A program made the translations under genes and the position numbers. A stretch of DNA of 64,000 nt, from the NCBI RefSeq assembly GCF_000160755.1, contig NZ_GG668593.1, positions 48,289-112,288 of the forward strand, read 5' to 3'. The DNA is from Proteus mirabilis ATCC 29906 (GTDB lineage: Bacteria > Pseudomonadota > Gammaproteobacteria > Enterobacterales > Enterobacteriaceae). The notes under the pieces were generated by a model. It saw only the letters and a list, made by a program, of their open reading frames with translations, did no database searches and was not told the DNA's origin. Below are positions 8,786 through 18,894 of the stretch, in pieces; position 1 is the stretch's first letter; each line of letters begins with the position of its first letter.

Positions 8786-10048
8786 ATGAATAAAGATGCT
8801 AAAAAATACTATGTGATCTTAAGTGCGTTGCTATTTTTCTTCTTTTTTACATGGTCTTCATCGTTTTCATTAATCTCTATTTGGTTACATCAATATGTTG
8901 GACTTAAAGCAACAGATACTGGTTTGATATTCTCGGCTATATCATTGATTGCTTTATGTGCCCAGCCACTCTATGGCTTTATTCAAGATAAACTGGGTTT
9001 ACGCAAAAATTTACTGCTGGTTATCGCGGTATTGCTTATTTTATCGGGGCCTTTTTTTCTTAGCTTTGCGACAATATTGCGCTGGAATATTTTTATTGGC
9101 TCTATTCTCGGAGGGCTCTATGTAGGAATGACTTTTAATGCCGGGATCGGCGTTTTAGAATCTTATACTGAGCGTGTTAGCCGTATTCGTGGTTTTGAGT
9201 ATGGCAGGGCGAGGATGTGGGGCTCTTTGGGATGGGCATCGGCAACTTTTATTGCTGGGCATAATATCAATATCGATCCTAACTATAACTTTTTTATGGC
9301 ATCGATAGCGGGGGTGATCTTCTTAATTCTGTTGGCGTTACTAAAAACAGATAAACCAGATGCTTTTAATCAATTAGAGCATGGTAAACCTTCTGCACTC
9401 ACCATCAATGATGCATTAAACTTACTGTCATTACCGCGCTTTTGGGCATTAATATTATTTGTGGTCGGAACCTGTATTTATAGCGTCTACGATCAACAGT
9501 TCCCGGTTTTCTTCTCTTCACAATTTGCATCATTACAGCAAGGTAATGAGATGTACGGGTATCTTAATTCCTTACAGGTTTTCTTAGAAGCGGGAGGAAT
9601 GTTTGTTGCGCCTTTCTTAGTGAACAAAATAGGGGCGAAAAACGGTTTATTATTGGCGAGTAGTGTGATGGCTGCGCGTATTATTGGTTCTGGATTAGTT
9701 GAAGGGCCGATAATGATCTCTTGTATGAAGTTATTACATGCCGTTGAGCTTCCTATCCTGTTAATTTCTATTTTTAAATATAACAGCCAACATTTTGATA
9801 AGCGTTTATCTTCTACATTGTATTTAGTCGGTTTCCAATGTGTCAGTTCCATTGTGGCAACATTGTTATCCCCATTAGCGGGTTATGGCTATGATCATTA
9901 CGGTTTTGCCCCTACGTATATGGTGATGGGATGTATGGTCGTCGGTACTACGTTACTTTCTGCTGTGTTGTTACGTGCTGACTCGAAAGCATTACCACAA
10001 CATGATATGACTGATCTCGATAGTAACAATAAAGCTCAACCGATTTAA
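8786..10048 (+). CDS. Oligosaccharide:H+ symporter (LacY/CscB/RafB family MFS transporter)
   Basis: 420 aa with twelve predicted membrane helices. It aligns along its whole length with the LacY/CscB oligosaccharide:proton symporter family. Shared blocks include the QDKLGLRK loop 2-3 motif, FEYGRARMWGSLGWA (helix 4-5 region with the sugar-binding Arg), YDQQFPVFF, YGYLNSLQVFLEA, and KLLHAVELP with FDKRLSST in the C-terminal half, which resemble CscB/RafB more than LacY. It should import a disaccharide or trisaccharide with protons across the inner membrane; the sugar is not determinable. No glycosidase or repressor gene lies beside it. Control by a LacI-type repressor and CRP is suggested by the sites at 8674-8748. 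Confidence 0.88.
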   Translation: MNKDAKKYYVILSALLFFFFFTWSSSFSLISIWLHQYVGLKATDTGLIFSAISLIALCAQPLYGFIQDKLGLRKNLLLVIAVLLILSGPFFLSFATILRWNIFIGSILGGLYVGMTFNAGIGVLESYTERVSRIRGFEYGRARMWGSLGWASATFIAGHNINIDPNYNFFMASIAGVIFLILLALLKTDKPDAFNQLEHGKPSALTINDALNLLSLPRFWALILFVVGTCIYSVYDQQFPVFFSSQFASLQQGNEMYGYLNSLQVFLEAGGMFVAPFLVNKIGAKNGLLLASSVMAARIIGSGLVEGPIMISCMKLLHAVELPILLISIFKYNSQHFDKRLSSTLYLVGFQCVSSIVATLLSPLAGYGYDHYGFAPTYMVMGCMVVGTTLLSAVLLRADSKALPQHDMTDLDSNNKAQPI

Positions 10049-10093
10049 GCGGGTAGGCATTAGCTATTACAGCGCTGCTAGATAATTTTTATG

Positions 10094-10122
10094 GCTACCA
10101 TTCGTGAGTGGTAGCTTTTTTT
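10094..10122 (+). terminator. Terminator of the sugar symporter gene
   Basis: GCTACCA (10094-10100), an eight-base loop and TGGTAGC (10109-10115), followed by seven T. Confidence 0.8.
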
Positions 10123-10308
10123 ATCGATTTTATTTAGGTTTACGAATATCGGCTGATTGACTATATTGAATAGAGCGTATCATTCTAATCTACTGTTTAT
10201 TAAGCCAAATCAATTAAATTTATAAACTTTACTTGTTTATTGACACGATTAAGCGATAATCTTAAACAGTACTATTTTTCTTAAATATCAATTGTAAAGG
10301 TGTAGGAA

Positions 10309-10647
10309 ATGGATAACGCAAGCAAGCCGTCTTTCCAAAACGTACTGGAGTTTGTGCGTATGTATCGTCGTAAAAACAAAATCCGTCGTGAGATCACTGA
10401 CAATGAGAAAAAGATCCGTGATAACCAAAAACGTGTTCTTTTATTAGACAACTTAAGTGAATACATTAAGCCTGGTATGTCAATTGAAGATGTACTCGGT
10501 ATTATCGCTAATATGCGTAGTGACTATGAAGATCGTGTAGATGATTACATCATAAAAAATGCCGATCTCTCTAAAGAGCGTCGTGAATTGTCAAAACAAT
10601 TAAAAGCGATGGGTGAAATTAAAAATATTCCTAATATTAAAAATTAA
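10309..10647 (+). CDS. tmaR: TmaR (YeeX), polar PTS-localising protein
   Basis: 112 aa, strongly charged and largely helical, matching the E. coli YeeX/TmaR family from end to end ([33 protein letters not shown]). In E. coli, TmaR forms polar clusters that sequester enzyme I of the sugar phosphotransferase system. No membrane segment is present. sbcB and yeeX are also near each other in E. coli, which supports the call. An AGGAAATG ribosome-binding context precedes the start, and a strong terminator follows. Confidence 0.92.
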   Translation: MDNASKPSFQNVLEFVRMYRRKNKIRREITDNEKKIRDNQKRVLLLDNLSEYIKPGMSIEDVLGIIANMRSDYEDRVDDYIIKNADLSKERRELSKQLKAMGEIKNIPNIKN

Positions 10648-10667
10648 TTATATTAGCTGGCAAATTC

Positions 10668-10704
10668 AAAGGCCTCTGAATGGTTGTTCAGAGGCCTTTT
10701 TTTT
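10668..10704 (+). terminator. Terminator of tmaR
   Basis: Thirteen-base stem AAAGGCCTCTGAA (10668-10680) / TTCAGAGGCCTTT (10687-10699), a six-base loop and a run of T. Confidence 0.9.
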
Positions 10705-10746
10705 CGTTTTTTCATCATAGTTATGGTCACACAAGCCATAAAACAA

Positions 10747-10772
10747 AAGAGCCTGCTAATTAACAGGCTCTT
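10747..10772 (-). terminator. Terminator of rne
   Basis: AAGAGCCTG (10747-10755) pairs with CAGGCTCTT (10764-10772). On the minus strand the stem is followed by TTGTTTT. It lies 50 bases after the rne stop. Confidence 0.8.
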
Positions 10773-10821
10773 GGATTAACAACGGATATTTTTATCGCGT
10801 TATATTATTGCTTCTTTTCTC

Positions 10822-13800
10822 TTATGACTCACTATGCGTTGACGCTTTAGTCATTTCAGATGAAGCATGATTAGTTGAACAATGACCACCCGCACCGCTA
10901 CGGCCTTGCTTATCAAAGGCTGGACGTGCATCCCATGCTTTGATTTCAATTGCTACAGGCGCATCTGTAGATGCCGGAGCTTTCGTCATTGGCGAGCTGG
11001 CATGTAACTGGCGTACTGTTGGCTCTTGACGAATAACGGTCACTTTAGCTGGCTGCTTAACTTCAACCGATGCGACTTCGGTTTCCGTTTTAGTTTCAGC
11101 AACAGGCTCGGTCACTTCAGGCTGTGTTTCTACAGGTGTAGATTGAGAAGCAGTTTGCTCTACATGTTGCTCAGCCGCACATTCAGTCGATGCTTGGGTT
11201 GTTGCTGGCATCTCAGGTACAGGCGCTTGCGTTGTCATGTCACTATGGGTGTCTTCACTAGCGGTTTCATGATCAGCATTAGCTATGACTTTATTATGAG
11301 CGGTTTCTGTTTTCTCTTCGGCAACATCTGCTGGCTCAGTCACTTCATGTAGATAAGCTTCCGTTGTATTTAATACCGCAGAGATATTCTCTTTACGAGT
11401 AACATGCTCTTGGGTATTAACGTCAGCAATAACGTTGTTAACAGCGTTTTCTTCTACATGATCGGCAGTTGACTCATTAACATCAGCAGTCGTTTCTTGC
11501 GGTGCAATCGCGACAATTTCAGCTACAGCTTCAGTGGTTGATTCAGTACTAACTGTGACCGAATAAGTCGCTTCAGTTGCTTCAGTATTTGCTGTTTGAG
11601 CCTGAGCAACATCTGCAGCAATGGTTTCTGATACTTCTGGTGCAATAGCAACCATTTGTGGATCTTTATGAGTAATGAAGTTTTTAGCAACTGTATTGTC
11701 AGTGCTATTTTCAACATTATTGTCAACAAATGGTGCATCACTAATTGGTGTGACAGGGTAATGAATACATACTTTACCTGACGCAAGCTCTGGAGAAGCT
11801 ACGGCCATCGTTAGCGGCATAGGGGAGACTAATGTACGTTCATCACGATAACGGCGACGACGTTGCCCACTAACACGTAAATGACGAGGTGAACGGCGAG
11901 AGCGACGTGGCATCACATTTTCTTGTTGGCCCGCATTATCTTCTTTTTTCACTTCTTCTTGTGCTTTTACAGTATCAGTTAACGCATTAGCAGAAACTTG
12001 TTCTTGCTCATCTTTAACCGTCGCTACTGGTTTCGCAACTTGCTGTTTTTCTGATGATGGTAATTGACTAACCACTGTCGCTGGTGGCTCAGAAACCGGT
12101 GAGTCGCTCACAGCAACATCAATAGCAGGTGTTGCGACAGCATCAGTAACACGAACAGATTGCGTTAATTGACGGCGAGCACGACGAGGCATAACAGGGC
12201 GACGAGGTTCTTCTTTCTTCTCAGCCTGTTTTGCTGCATTGTCATTTTCCGCTGTATTTTGTGCGGCTTTCGCAGCTTCTTGTTGTTGCTGACGTTTTTC
12301 TTCCTGACGACGACGTTGTTCTGCACGTTGTTCACGGCGTTGTTGACGACGGGCTTCACGTTCAGCGATTTCTTGCTCATTACTGACTTCAGTATTGGCA
12401 TTTTGCGCTTTCTGATTACGGTTCTTACGATTTTCTTCGCTCGTTACGTTATCGCGATTGCGCTCGTGGTCACGATTGCGATCATTATCGCGTTCACGGC
12501 GGTTATTATTGCGACGATTGTTATTATTTCGGCGCTCACGACGGTTTTCATTATTCTCTTTTTTGCTTTCTTGCGGTTTTTCTTCAACGACAGGCTCTGG
12601 CTGACTCGCAAATAAGTTAGAGAAGAATTTTGCAATAGCACTAAAGAATCCACCACTCTCTGTTGTTTCGCTTTTCTTCACCTGTTTAGCTGGAGTTGGT
12701 GCAGATTTTTTCTTATTGGTGGTGTCAGCGCTATTATCTTGTAATGCAAAAGCGGATATCGCCGGTTGCTCTGGCGCTTTACGCTCAGGTACGGCTTCAT
12801 CTTCTGCTTCATTTAACTGAGTTTCGTGATATTGCGCTAAATTGTAGCTTAATGAAGAGATCTCTTCGCCCTTGCGCACACGAATAACTGAGAAATGCGG
12901 TGTTTGCATTTGATCATTAGGAACAATCACTACTTTGACATTGGCTTGGCGCAACTCAATATCGGTGACTGCCTTACGTTTTTCATTGAGCAAGTAAGAG
13001 GCAATTTGTACGGGCACAATAGCGTGTACTTCATGAGTATTTTCTTTTAATGCTTCTTCTTCGATAAGACGCAACACAGAAAGAGAAAGTGACTCATTAT
13101 CACGGATAGTCCCTGTGCCTAAACAACGCGGACAAACATGATGGCTTGATTCACCTAATGAAGGACTTAAACGCTGACGTGACATCTCTAATAAGCCGAA
13201 ACGCGAAATGCGACCTATTTGAATACGTGCGCGATCTTGGCGCACAGCCTCACGCATTCTATTTTCTACTTCACGCTGATGACGAACAGGGGTCATATCG
13301 ATAAAGTCGATAACAATCAAACCACCAAGGTCACGTAGACGGAGTTGGCGCGCAATTTCATCAGCAGCTTCTAAGTTAGTGTTAAAGGCTGTCTCTTCAA
13401 TATCGCCACCTCGTGTTGAACGAGATGAGTTAATATCGATAGCGGTTAATGCTTCTGTTGTATCAATAACCAGAGCGCCACCCGAAGGTAAACGGACTTC
13501 ACGTTGGAAGGCTGATTCAATTTGAGATTCAATTTGGTAGTGACTAAATAGTGGTACAGCCCCTGTGTAGTGGCGAATTTTGCTAGCAAAATCACCACGA
13601 CCAATGGCTTCAATATGGCTACGAGCCATTTCAACTACTTTAGCGTTATCAATTAAGATCTCACCAATATCTGGTCGTAAATAATCACGGAAAGCACGTA
13701 CAATCACGTTACTTTCTTGGTGGATCAGAAAAGGAGCAGGGCGACTTTCCGCTGCTTTTTTGATAGCATCCCAATGTCTTAAACGGTAGCTTAAATCTTG

Positions 13801-14343
13801 TTGTAATGCTTCTGCGGATTTACCCACACCTGCAGTACGAACAATCAACCCCATTCCATCAGGAATATCAAGGCTAGATAATGCTTCCTTTAATTCAGTG
13901 CGATCTTCCCCTTCAATACGACGAGAAATACCGCCAGCACGAGGGTTATTTGGCATTAATACCAAATAGCTACCTGCAAGGCTAATAAAGGTGGTTAAAG
14001 CAGCACCTTTATTTCCGCGCTCTTCTTTATCTACCTGTACGATTACCTCTTGACCTTCTTTTAAAACATCTTTGATGTTAGGACGACCATGTGAGTGATA
14101 ATTACTAGGAAAATATTCGCGGGCAATTTCTTTGATAGGAAGGAAACCGTGGCGTTCCGCACCATAATCAACAAAAGCGGCTTCTAGACTGGGTTCAATT
14201 CGGGTGATTTTACCTTTATAGATATTGGCTTTTTTTTGCTCATGTCCGGGGCTTTCGATATCCAGATCATACAAACGTTGCCCATCAACAAGGGCAACAC
14301 GCAACTCTTCCTGTTGAGTCGCGTTAATTAACATTCTTTTCAT
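10822..14343 (-). CDS. rne: Ribonuclease E
   Basis: 1173 aa; E. coli RNase E has 1061. It is the essential endoribonuclease and scaffold of the RNA degradosome. In order: an S1 domain (about 35-120), the RNase H-like/DNase I-like catalytic core with its Zn-link CPRCLGTG (about 404), a membrane-targeting amphipathic helix [15 protein letters not shown] (about 565-580), a very Arg/Asn/Gln-rich RNA-binding region, the AR2 segment ([19 protein letters not shown], about 810-830) followed by the enolase-binding segment ([16 protein letters not shown]), a long acidic Thr/Val/Glu low-complexity stretch, and a C-terminal PNPase-binding-type end ([18 protein letters not shown]). The extra length lies mainly in the disordered acidic part. 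The long leader points to the autoregulation known in E. coli. Confidence 0.97.
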   Translation of the reverse strand: MKRMLINATQQEELRVALVDGQRLYDLDIESPGHEQKKANIYKGKITRIEPSLEAAFVDYGAERHGFLPIKEIAREYFPSNYHSHGRPNIKDVLKEGQEVIVQVDKEERGNKGAALTTFISLAGSYLVLMPNNPRAGGISRRIEGEDRTELKEALSSLDIPDGMGLIVRTAGVGKSAEALQQDLSYRLRHWDAIKKAAESRPAPFLIHQESNVIVRAFRDYLRPDIGEILIDNAKVVEMARSHIEAIGRGDFASKIRHYTGAVPLFSHYQIESQIESAFQREVRLPSGGALVIDTTEALTAIDINSSRSTRGGDIEETAFNTNLEAADEIARQLRLRDLGGLIVIDFIDMTPVRHQREVENRMREAVRQDRARIQIGRISRFGLLEMSRQRLSPSLGESSHHVCPRCLGTGTIRDNESLSLSVLRLIEEEALKENTHEVHAIVPVQIASYLLNEKRKAVTDIELRQANVKVVIVPNDQMQTPHFSVIRVRKGEEISSLSYNLAQYHETQLNEAEDEAVPERKAPEQPAISAFALQDNSADTTNKKKSAPTPAKQVKKSETTESGGFFSAIAKFFSNLFASQPEPVVEEKPQESKKENNENRRERRNNNNRRNNNRRERDNDRNRDHERNRDNVTSEENRKNRNQKAQNANTEVSNEQEIAEREARRQQRREQRAEQRRRQEEKRQQQQEAAKAAQNTAENDNAAKQAEKKEEPRRPVMPRRARRQLTQSVRVTDAVATPAIDVAVSDSPVSEPPATVVSQLPSSEKQQVAKPVATVKDEQEQVSANALTDTVKAQEEVKKEDNAGQQENVMPRRSRRSPRHLRVSGQRRRRYRDERTLVSPMPLTMAVASPELASGKVCIHYPVTPISDAPFVDNNVENSTDNTVAKNFITHKDPQMVAIAPEVSETIAADVAQAQTANTEATEATYSVTVSTESTTEAVAEIVAIAPQETTADVNESTADHVEENAVNNVIADVNTQEHVTRKENISAVLNTTEAYLHEVTEPADVAEEKTETAHNKVIANADHETASEDTHSDMTTQAPVPEMPATTQASTECAAEQHVEQTASQSTPVETQPEVTEPVAETKTETEVASVEVKQPAKVTVIRQEPTVRQLHASSPMTKAPASTDAPVAIEIKAWDARPAFDKQGRSGAGGHCSTNHASSEMTKASTHSES

Positions 14344-14874
14344 ATTGTGACTTACTCGTTATTTTCACGTTTTATAATGTGCCACTGACATACGTAATTA
14401 CACTATTGATAACCGATGACCTCGTGTCTTTTACAAAGGCGTCAACCTCACGGTTGTCGATTGTATAGAGGTGCAATTTGTCGGTGAGTCTGATTTTCAG
14501 TTCTAAAATTCAGCACTCTTTAATTGAGACGTAATGTGCCAACTCAATAAGTGATGTATTTATGGCATACTAAATTGTTTGATATTCGACTATGTCTTAC
14601 GCCATTGCTGCATTTGAATATCAAACAAACAAAATTTCATAAATATACCTGATAAACTTAATCAGGAGAGTCTGCATTATTCCATTGGTGTTGGGGTTAT
14701 AGCAAGATGACTTTTCCGCTTTGGTGACTTTTTCTGTATAAATATGAGAGATTAGTTAATGTTTCGTCTTTTTCCCATTAATCAGGTTAAAATAGGCACC
14801 CAATTTGATGTTATTTTGTGCACCAATAATTTGTTTGTCATTTTTTATTTTAAGAGAGCTAAAAAATCGCCACT
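14344..14874. other. Divergent rne / rluC intergenic region with long rne leader
   Basis: 531 bases without a gene. In E. coli rne has a leader of about 360 nt whose hairpins let RNase E regulate its own mRNA; a comparable leader is inferred here. Visible structures are a small stem CAACC-GTGA-GGTTG on the minus strand (around 14443-14456) and a 13-bp perfect inverted repeat at 14575-14628. The rluC promoter must lie in the right part. Confidence 0.6.
14575..14628. repeat. 13-bp perfect inverted repeat in the rne leader/promoter region
   Basis: TTGTTTGATATTC (14575-14587) and GAATATCAAACAA (14616-14628) are exact reverse complements separated by 28 bases. The repeat could form a leader hairpin on the rne transcript or be a protein-binding site. 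No T-run follows, so it is not a standard terminator. Confidence 0.7.
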
Positions 14875-15828
14875 ATGAAATCATTTAATCAAGTTCAGTT
14901 CGTCACCATTGATGGCGATGAAGCAGGCCAGCGTATTGATAATTTTTTACTGGCACGCTTAAAAGGTGTACCGAAAAGTATGATTTACCGAATTATCCGC
15001 AAAGGTGAAGTTCGGGTTAATAAAGGGCGCATTAAGCCTGAATATAAATTAGCTGCAGGGGATAGCATTCGTATTCCTCCTGTCCGGGTAGCAGAAAAAG
15101 AAGAACATGCGGTATCGCCTAAGTTAGAAAAAGTATCAGCACTTGCTGAGTGTATTTTATATGAAGATGAACATGTGATGCTGATTAATAAGCCATCAGG
15201 GACGGCAGTACATGGTGGTAGCGGACTCAGTTTTGGTGTGATTGAAGGTTTAAGGGCATTGCGTCCAGAGGCGAGATTTCTAGAATTAGTGCATCGCCTT
15301 GATAGGGATACCTCTGGGGTATTATTGATTGCTAAAAAGCGCTCAGCCCTGCGTTCACTACACGAACAGCTAAGATTAAAACAGATGCAAAAAGATTATT
15401 TAGCCTTAGTACGTGGTCAATGGCAATCTCATACAAAAGTAGTACAAGCCCCGTTATTGAAAAATATCCTACAAAGTGGTGAGCGGGTGGTTAAAGTAAG
15501 TAGTGAAGGTAAACCATCAGAAACACGCTTTAAGGTAGAAGAGCGCTTTGAATTTGCGACCTTAGTTAAAGCAAGTCCTGTCACGGGACGAACTCATCAA
15601 ATTCGTGTCCATACATTACATGCCGGCCATCCTATTGCTTTTGATGATCGCTATGGTGATCGTGATTTTGATACACAATTAGCTTCAACCAAGCTTAATC
15701 GTCTCTTTTTACATGCGAGTTCATTAACCTTTATTCATCCCTCAACAGGGGAAAAAATGCGTATTGAAGCGCCGATGGATAAAACGTTACGTTACTGTTT
15801 ACAAGTATTACGCAATCAAAAATCTTAA
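14875..15828 (+). CDS. rluC: 23S rRNA pseudouridine(955/2504/2580) synthase
   Basis: 317 aa against 319 in E. coli. It has an N-terminal S4 RNA-binding domain (about 18-80) and an RluA-family catalytic domain with HRLDRDTSG (catalytic Asp, about residue 144) and GRTHQIRVH. It converts three uridines of 23S rRNA to pseudouridine. Divergent from rne, as in E. coli. A terminator follows at 15849. Confidence 0.96.
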   Translation: MKSFNQVQFVTIDGDEAGQRIDNFLLARLKGVPKSMIYRIIRKGEVRVNKGRIKPEYKLAAGDSIRIPPVRVAEKEEHAVSPKLEKVSALAECILYEDEHVMLINKPSGTAVHGGSGLSFGVIEGLRALRPEARFLELVHRLDRDTSGVLLIAKKRSALRSLHEQLRLKQMQKDYLALVRGQWQSHTKVVQAPLLKNILQSGERVVKVSSEGKPSETRFKVEERFEFATLVKASPVTGRTHQIRVHTLHAGHPIAFDDRYGDRDFDTQLASTKLNRLFLHASSLTFIHPSTGEKMRIEAPMDKTLRYCLQVLRNQKS

Positions 15829-15848
15829 TACTACTGTTTTCAAACTAG

Positions 15849-15882
15849 CAAAGTGGGAGAAAATTTTTTCCCACTTTGTTTG
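15849..15882 (+). terminator. Terminator of rluC
   Basis: CAAAGTGGGA (15849-15858) / TCCCACTTTG (15869-15878) with an A/T loop. T-rich sequence follows only weakly. Confidence 0.65.
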
Positions 15883-15934
15883 CAAATGATTTACCGTTGT
15901 CGTCCTAGAAAATAGGATCAGTATCCAGCCAAGG

Positions 15935-16333
15935 TTATTTGGTGATGGTTGATATACATTGCTCAACAATTTTATCGATATTCCACTCTTTCGGAAGCGA
16001 TTTAGAGCCGTCTTTTCTCATTTCCATATCAACACGAATAAATTCGGTCATACCATAATCTTTGATGATGTTGTCGTAAGTACAGCTACAAACTTCGGTA
16101 ATTTGTGGTATTAGTGCATCATCAGTCACACCAGAACCGAGTATGCAACTACTAATAAAGTTCTTTTTAAATGAAGATGCACTTTCATCTTCTTTTTTGG
16201 GATCAGTATTTTGGGCAACATTACTACTGTTGTCTGCTTTTACGGCTGAATTGTCAGGTGCTTTCTCATCAGAGCAACCTACTACCGATGCCGTAAGGAT
16301 TAAAGCTGCCAAAATTGATGCTAATTTATTCAT
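15935..16333 (-). CDS. Small lipoprotein with a four-cysteine C-terminal domain, function unknown
   Basis: 132 aa. The first 20 residues form a lipoprotein signal ending in the lipobox SVVGC with Cys20, so the mature protein should be lipid-anchored in the cell envelope. Residues 21-52 are a hydrophilic Asp/Ser/Asn/Lys linker. The folded part (about 53-132) has four Cys, in SSCILG, VCSCTYD and EQCIS, suggesting one or two disulfide bonds. I do not recognise the family. It converges with rluC and lies 44 bases downstream of yceF on the same strand, so co-transcription with yceF is possible. Confidence 0.75.
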   Translation of the reverse strand: MNKLASILAALILTASVVGCSDEKAPDNSAVKADNSSNVAQNTDPKKEDESASSFKKNFISSCILGSGVTDDALIPQITEVCSCTYDNIIKDYGMTEFIRVDMEMRKDGSKSLPKEWNIDKIVEQCISTITK

Positions 16334-16377
16334 AATACGCTTTATCGCTAAATAAGATTAAAATAAGACAATCACGA

Positions 16378-16977
16378 CTATTCCTGATTATCTGTGGAAA
16401 GTAATGGGTTAATTCTTTGTGAGAGTAACATTTTATTCAATCGGATAAGTGGTAATCCGATTAAAGAATTTGGGTCATCACCGCTTAATTTATCGAACAG
16501 AGTAATTCCTAACCCCTCAGATTTGAAACTTCCTGCGCAATAAAACGGCGTTTCTTTATTTAAATAGCCGATAATTTCATCATCGGTTAAATGCCGAAAG
16601 TGAACTTGAAATAATTCACAATGACTTTCATAGGCTAATGTTGAGCTATTATATAAAGTTAATCCAGTATAAAATGATACACATTGACCGGATGCTTGTT
16701 TTAATTGTGCAAAAGCGTTTTCAAAATTAAGGGGCTTACCCGTAATTTTTTTATTGAGTACACAAACCTGATCTGAACCAATAATTAAGTGATTTGGGTA
16801 TTGTACCTCTAAAGCACGCGCTTTTTCATAGGATAAACGAGTGACTAACGCTTGTGCACACTCTGTGGGCAAAGGGGTTTCGTCAATGTTTGGGGAGGCC
16901 TGTATAAAGGGCATTCCAAGCTTTTTCAGAAGCTGAGCTCGGAAGGGCGAAGTCGACGCAAGAACTAGTGGCAACAT
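16378..16977 (-). CDS. yceF: Maf-family nucleotide pyrophosphatase YceF (m7GTP type)
   Basis: 199 aa, the usual size. It has the Maf signature ASTSPFRAQLLKKLG at the N-terminus, the active-site GSDQVC (about 69-74), and downstream FKSEGLGI and GDDPNSLIGLPLIRL. YceF of E. coli hydrolyses 7-methyl-GTP and related modified nucleotides, a house-cleaning role. It is divergent from yceD with a 141-base gap, exactly as in E. coli. Tandem Maf paralogues exist in enterobacteria (YhdE); the position beside yceD-rpmF decides for YceF. Confidence 0.93.
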   Translation of the reverse strand: MLPLVLASTSPFRAQLLKKLGMPFIQASPNIDETPLPTECAQALVTRLSYEKARALEVQYPNHLIIGSDQVCVLNKKITGKPLNFENAFAQLKQASGQCVSFYTGLTLYNSSTLAYESHCELFQVHFRHLTDDEIIGYLNKETPFYCAGSFKSEGLGITLFDKLSGDDPNSLIGLPLIRLNKMLLSQRINPLLSTDNQE

Positions 16978-17118
16978 ATTTTTTATAAAATCCGTAGCAA
17001 AATGATGCCCGACATTCTAAACTATGCGCCGCTGATAAAGCGAATTTTGGTGGAAAGGTGTAGATAACCCGCCTTTTTCTTTGACTATATTCCATTACAA
17101 AGATAATATGCGCGCCTT

Positions 17119-17652
17119 ATGCAAAAGGTAAAATTACCCCTGACCATTGATGCGCTGCGAGCAGCACAGAAGAATTTAGACTATGACGGTCAATATTCCT
17201 CTGAGCAAGTTAGCCGCTTAGCTGAATCGGTGGTCAGTGTGGACAGTAATATTGATGTGGCTTTATCATTTGATATTGACCATCAACGTTTGGCAGTCAT
17301 CAAGGGGCATTCCGATGTGGATGTCACTTTAGAGTGTCAGCGTTGCGGGGGCCATTTTCCCTATCATGTTCACACAACATATTGTTTTAGCCCTGTTGTT
17401 AGTGATGAACGGGCTGAAGCATTACCGGAAGAATATGAGCCAATCGACGTAGACGATTTTGGTGAAATAGATTTGCTGGCGATGATTGAAGATGAAATAA
17501 TCCTCAACTTGCCGGTGGTTCCGGTACATGATTTTGAACACTGTGAAGTGTCCGACGCGGAACAAGTGTTCGGTGAACTCCCTGAAGAATTATCAGAGAA
17601 GCCGAATCCATTTGCCGTATTAGCCAGTTTAAAGAAAAGTACTAAGGAGTAA
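17119..17652 (+). CDS. yceD: 23S rRNA accumulation protein YceD
   Basis: 177 aa, a DUF177-family protein needed for normal 23S rRNA levels. It has the conserved LECQRCGG metal-type motif (about 75-80), [10 protein letters not shown], and the family ending [10 protein letters not shown]. It heads the rpmF-plsX-fab operon, with five bases between its stop and the rpmF start, as in other gammaproteobacteria. Confidence 0.94.
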   Translation: MQKVKLPLTIDALRAAQKNLDYDGQYSSEQVSRLAESVVSVDSNIDVALSFDIDHQRLAVIKGHSDVDVTLECQRCGGHFPYHVHTTYCFSPVVSDERAEALPEEYEPIDVDDFGEIDLLAMIEDEIILNLPVVPVHDFEHCEVSDAEQVFGELPEELSEKPNPFAVLASLKKSTKE

Positions 17653-17657
17653 GGTCA

Positions 17658-17828
17658 ATGGCCGTACAACAAAACAAACCAACTCGTTCTAAACGTGGTA
17701 TGCGTCGTTCTCATGACGCACTGACAGCAACTCATGTTTCTGTTGACAAAACTTCTGGTGAAACTCACCTGCGTCACCATGTAACTGCTGACGGTTACTA
17801 CCGTGGCCGCAAGGTTATCAACAAGTAA
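17658..17828 (+). CDS. rpmF: 50S ribosomal protein L32
   Basis: A 56-residue protein beginning [20 protein letters not shown] and ending [10 protein letters not shown], the standard L32 sequence. AAGGAG lies upstream of the ATG. It sits between yceD and plsX, the universal enterobacterial order, which links ribosome synthesis to fatty-acid synthesis. Codon use is strongly biased, as in ribosomal genes. Confidence 0.98.
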   Translation: MAVQQNKPTRSKRGMRRSHDALTATHVSVDKTSGETHLRHHVTADGYYRGRKVINK

Positions 17829-17852
17829 TTAGCTTTATAGCTCGTTGATACT

Positions 17853-18890
17853 TTGACAAATCTAACCATAGCGTTAGATGCGATGGGCGGGGACTTCGGT
17901 CCTCGTATCACAGTGCCTGCATGTTTGCGGGCGCTGGCATCTAATCCTCATTTAAAAATATTGCTGGTGGGTCAACCAGACTCTATCTCTCCTCTGCTTG
18001 CAAATCAAAATGCTGAGCTAATCTCCCGTTTACATGTTATACCGGCTGAACATATTGTCGCCAATGATGCCAAACCTTCACATGCTATTAGAGCAAGTAA
18101 AGGCACATCAATGCGCGTGGCACTCGATCTGGTGAAAACAGGGGAAGCACAGGCATGTGTAAGTGCAGGTAACACCGGTGTGTTGATGGGGTTAGCAAAA
18201 CTTCGGCTAAAAGCGATTGATGGAATAGAACGTCCTGCATTGGTTTCTGTGTTACCTAATCAGAAAAAAAGCAAGACCGTCGTTCTTGATTTAGGCGCGA
18301 ACGTTAACTGTGATAGCCAAATGTTAGTTCAATTTGCTGTTATGGGTGCCGTGATGGCAGAAGAAATTGCAGGTATACATTCACCTAAAGTGGCACTTTT
18401 AAATATTGGTGAAGAAGAGAGTAAGGGATTAGATAATATCCGCGAAGCCGCCACCGTTCTTAAGGCGACACCAAATATAAACTATATTGGTTATGTGGAA
18501 GGTAACGAGTTACTGACCGGCAAAACAGATGTGTTGGTGTGTGACGGCTTCGCAGGTAATGTTTCCCTTAAAACAATGGAAGGGGTGATTAGAGTCTTCC
18601 TTTCATTGATTAAATCTTCTACTGGTGACAATAAAAAAACGTCGTGGTGGATGAAATTATTGAAGAAATGGTTACAAAAACGCCTAAATAAGCGTTTTGG
18701 CCATATGAACCCCGACCAGTATAACGGTGCTTCTCTGTTAGGATTACGCGGTATCGTCATTAAAAGCCATGGTGGCGCAAATGAAAACGCGTTTACAGCA
18801 GCAATAGAACAGGCTGTTCAGGCCATTGAGCGACAAATTCCAGAACGAATTGCCTCACGTCTGAATACAGTATTACCCAAGAGTGATTGA
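17853..18890 (+). CDS. plsX: Phosphate acyltransferase PlsX
   Basis: 345 aa. PlsX makes acyl-phosphate from acyl-ACP for phospholipid synthesis. The start is TTG, giving [17 protein letters not shown], which aligns with the E. coli N-terminus; no ATG is available in that position. Conserved blocks are [32 protein letters not shown] and [12 protein letters not shown]. It begins 24 bases after rpmF and ends four bases before the fabH ATG. Confidence 0.96.
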   Translation: MTNLTIALDAMGGDFGPRITVPACLRALASNPHLKILLVGQPDSISPLLANQNAELISRLHVIPAEHIVANDAKPSHAIRASKGTSMRVALDLVKTGEAQACVSAGNTGVLMGLAKLRLKAIDGIERPALVSVLPNQKKSKTVVLDLGANVNCDSQMLVQFAVMGAVMAEEIAGIHSPKVALLNIGEEESKGLDNIREAATVLKATPNINYIGYVEGNELLTGKTDVLVCDGFAGNVSLKTMEGVIRVFLSLIKSSTGDNKKTSWWMKLLKKWLQKRLNKRFGHMNPDQYNGASLLGLRGIVIKSHGGANENAFTAAIEQAVQAIERQIPERIASRLNTVLPKSD

Positions 18891-18894
18891 TAGT

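Noticed and set aside
11026..12615. Hydrophobic plus-strand ORFs opposite rne
   Set aside because: They are the antisense reading of the biased Arg/Glu/Ala-rich RNase E tail and have no start signals or family resemblance.
18883..18894. GTG start four codons upstream for fabH
   Set aside because: It overlaps the plsX stop, and the ATG gives the exact family N-terminus and length.
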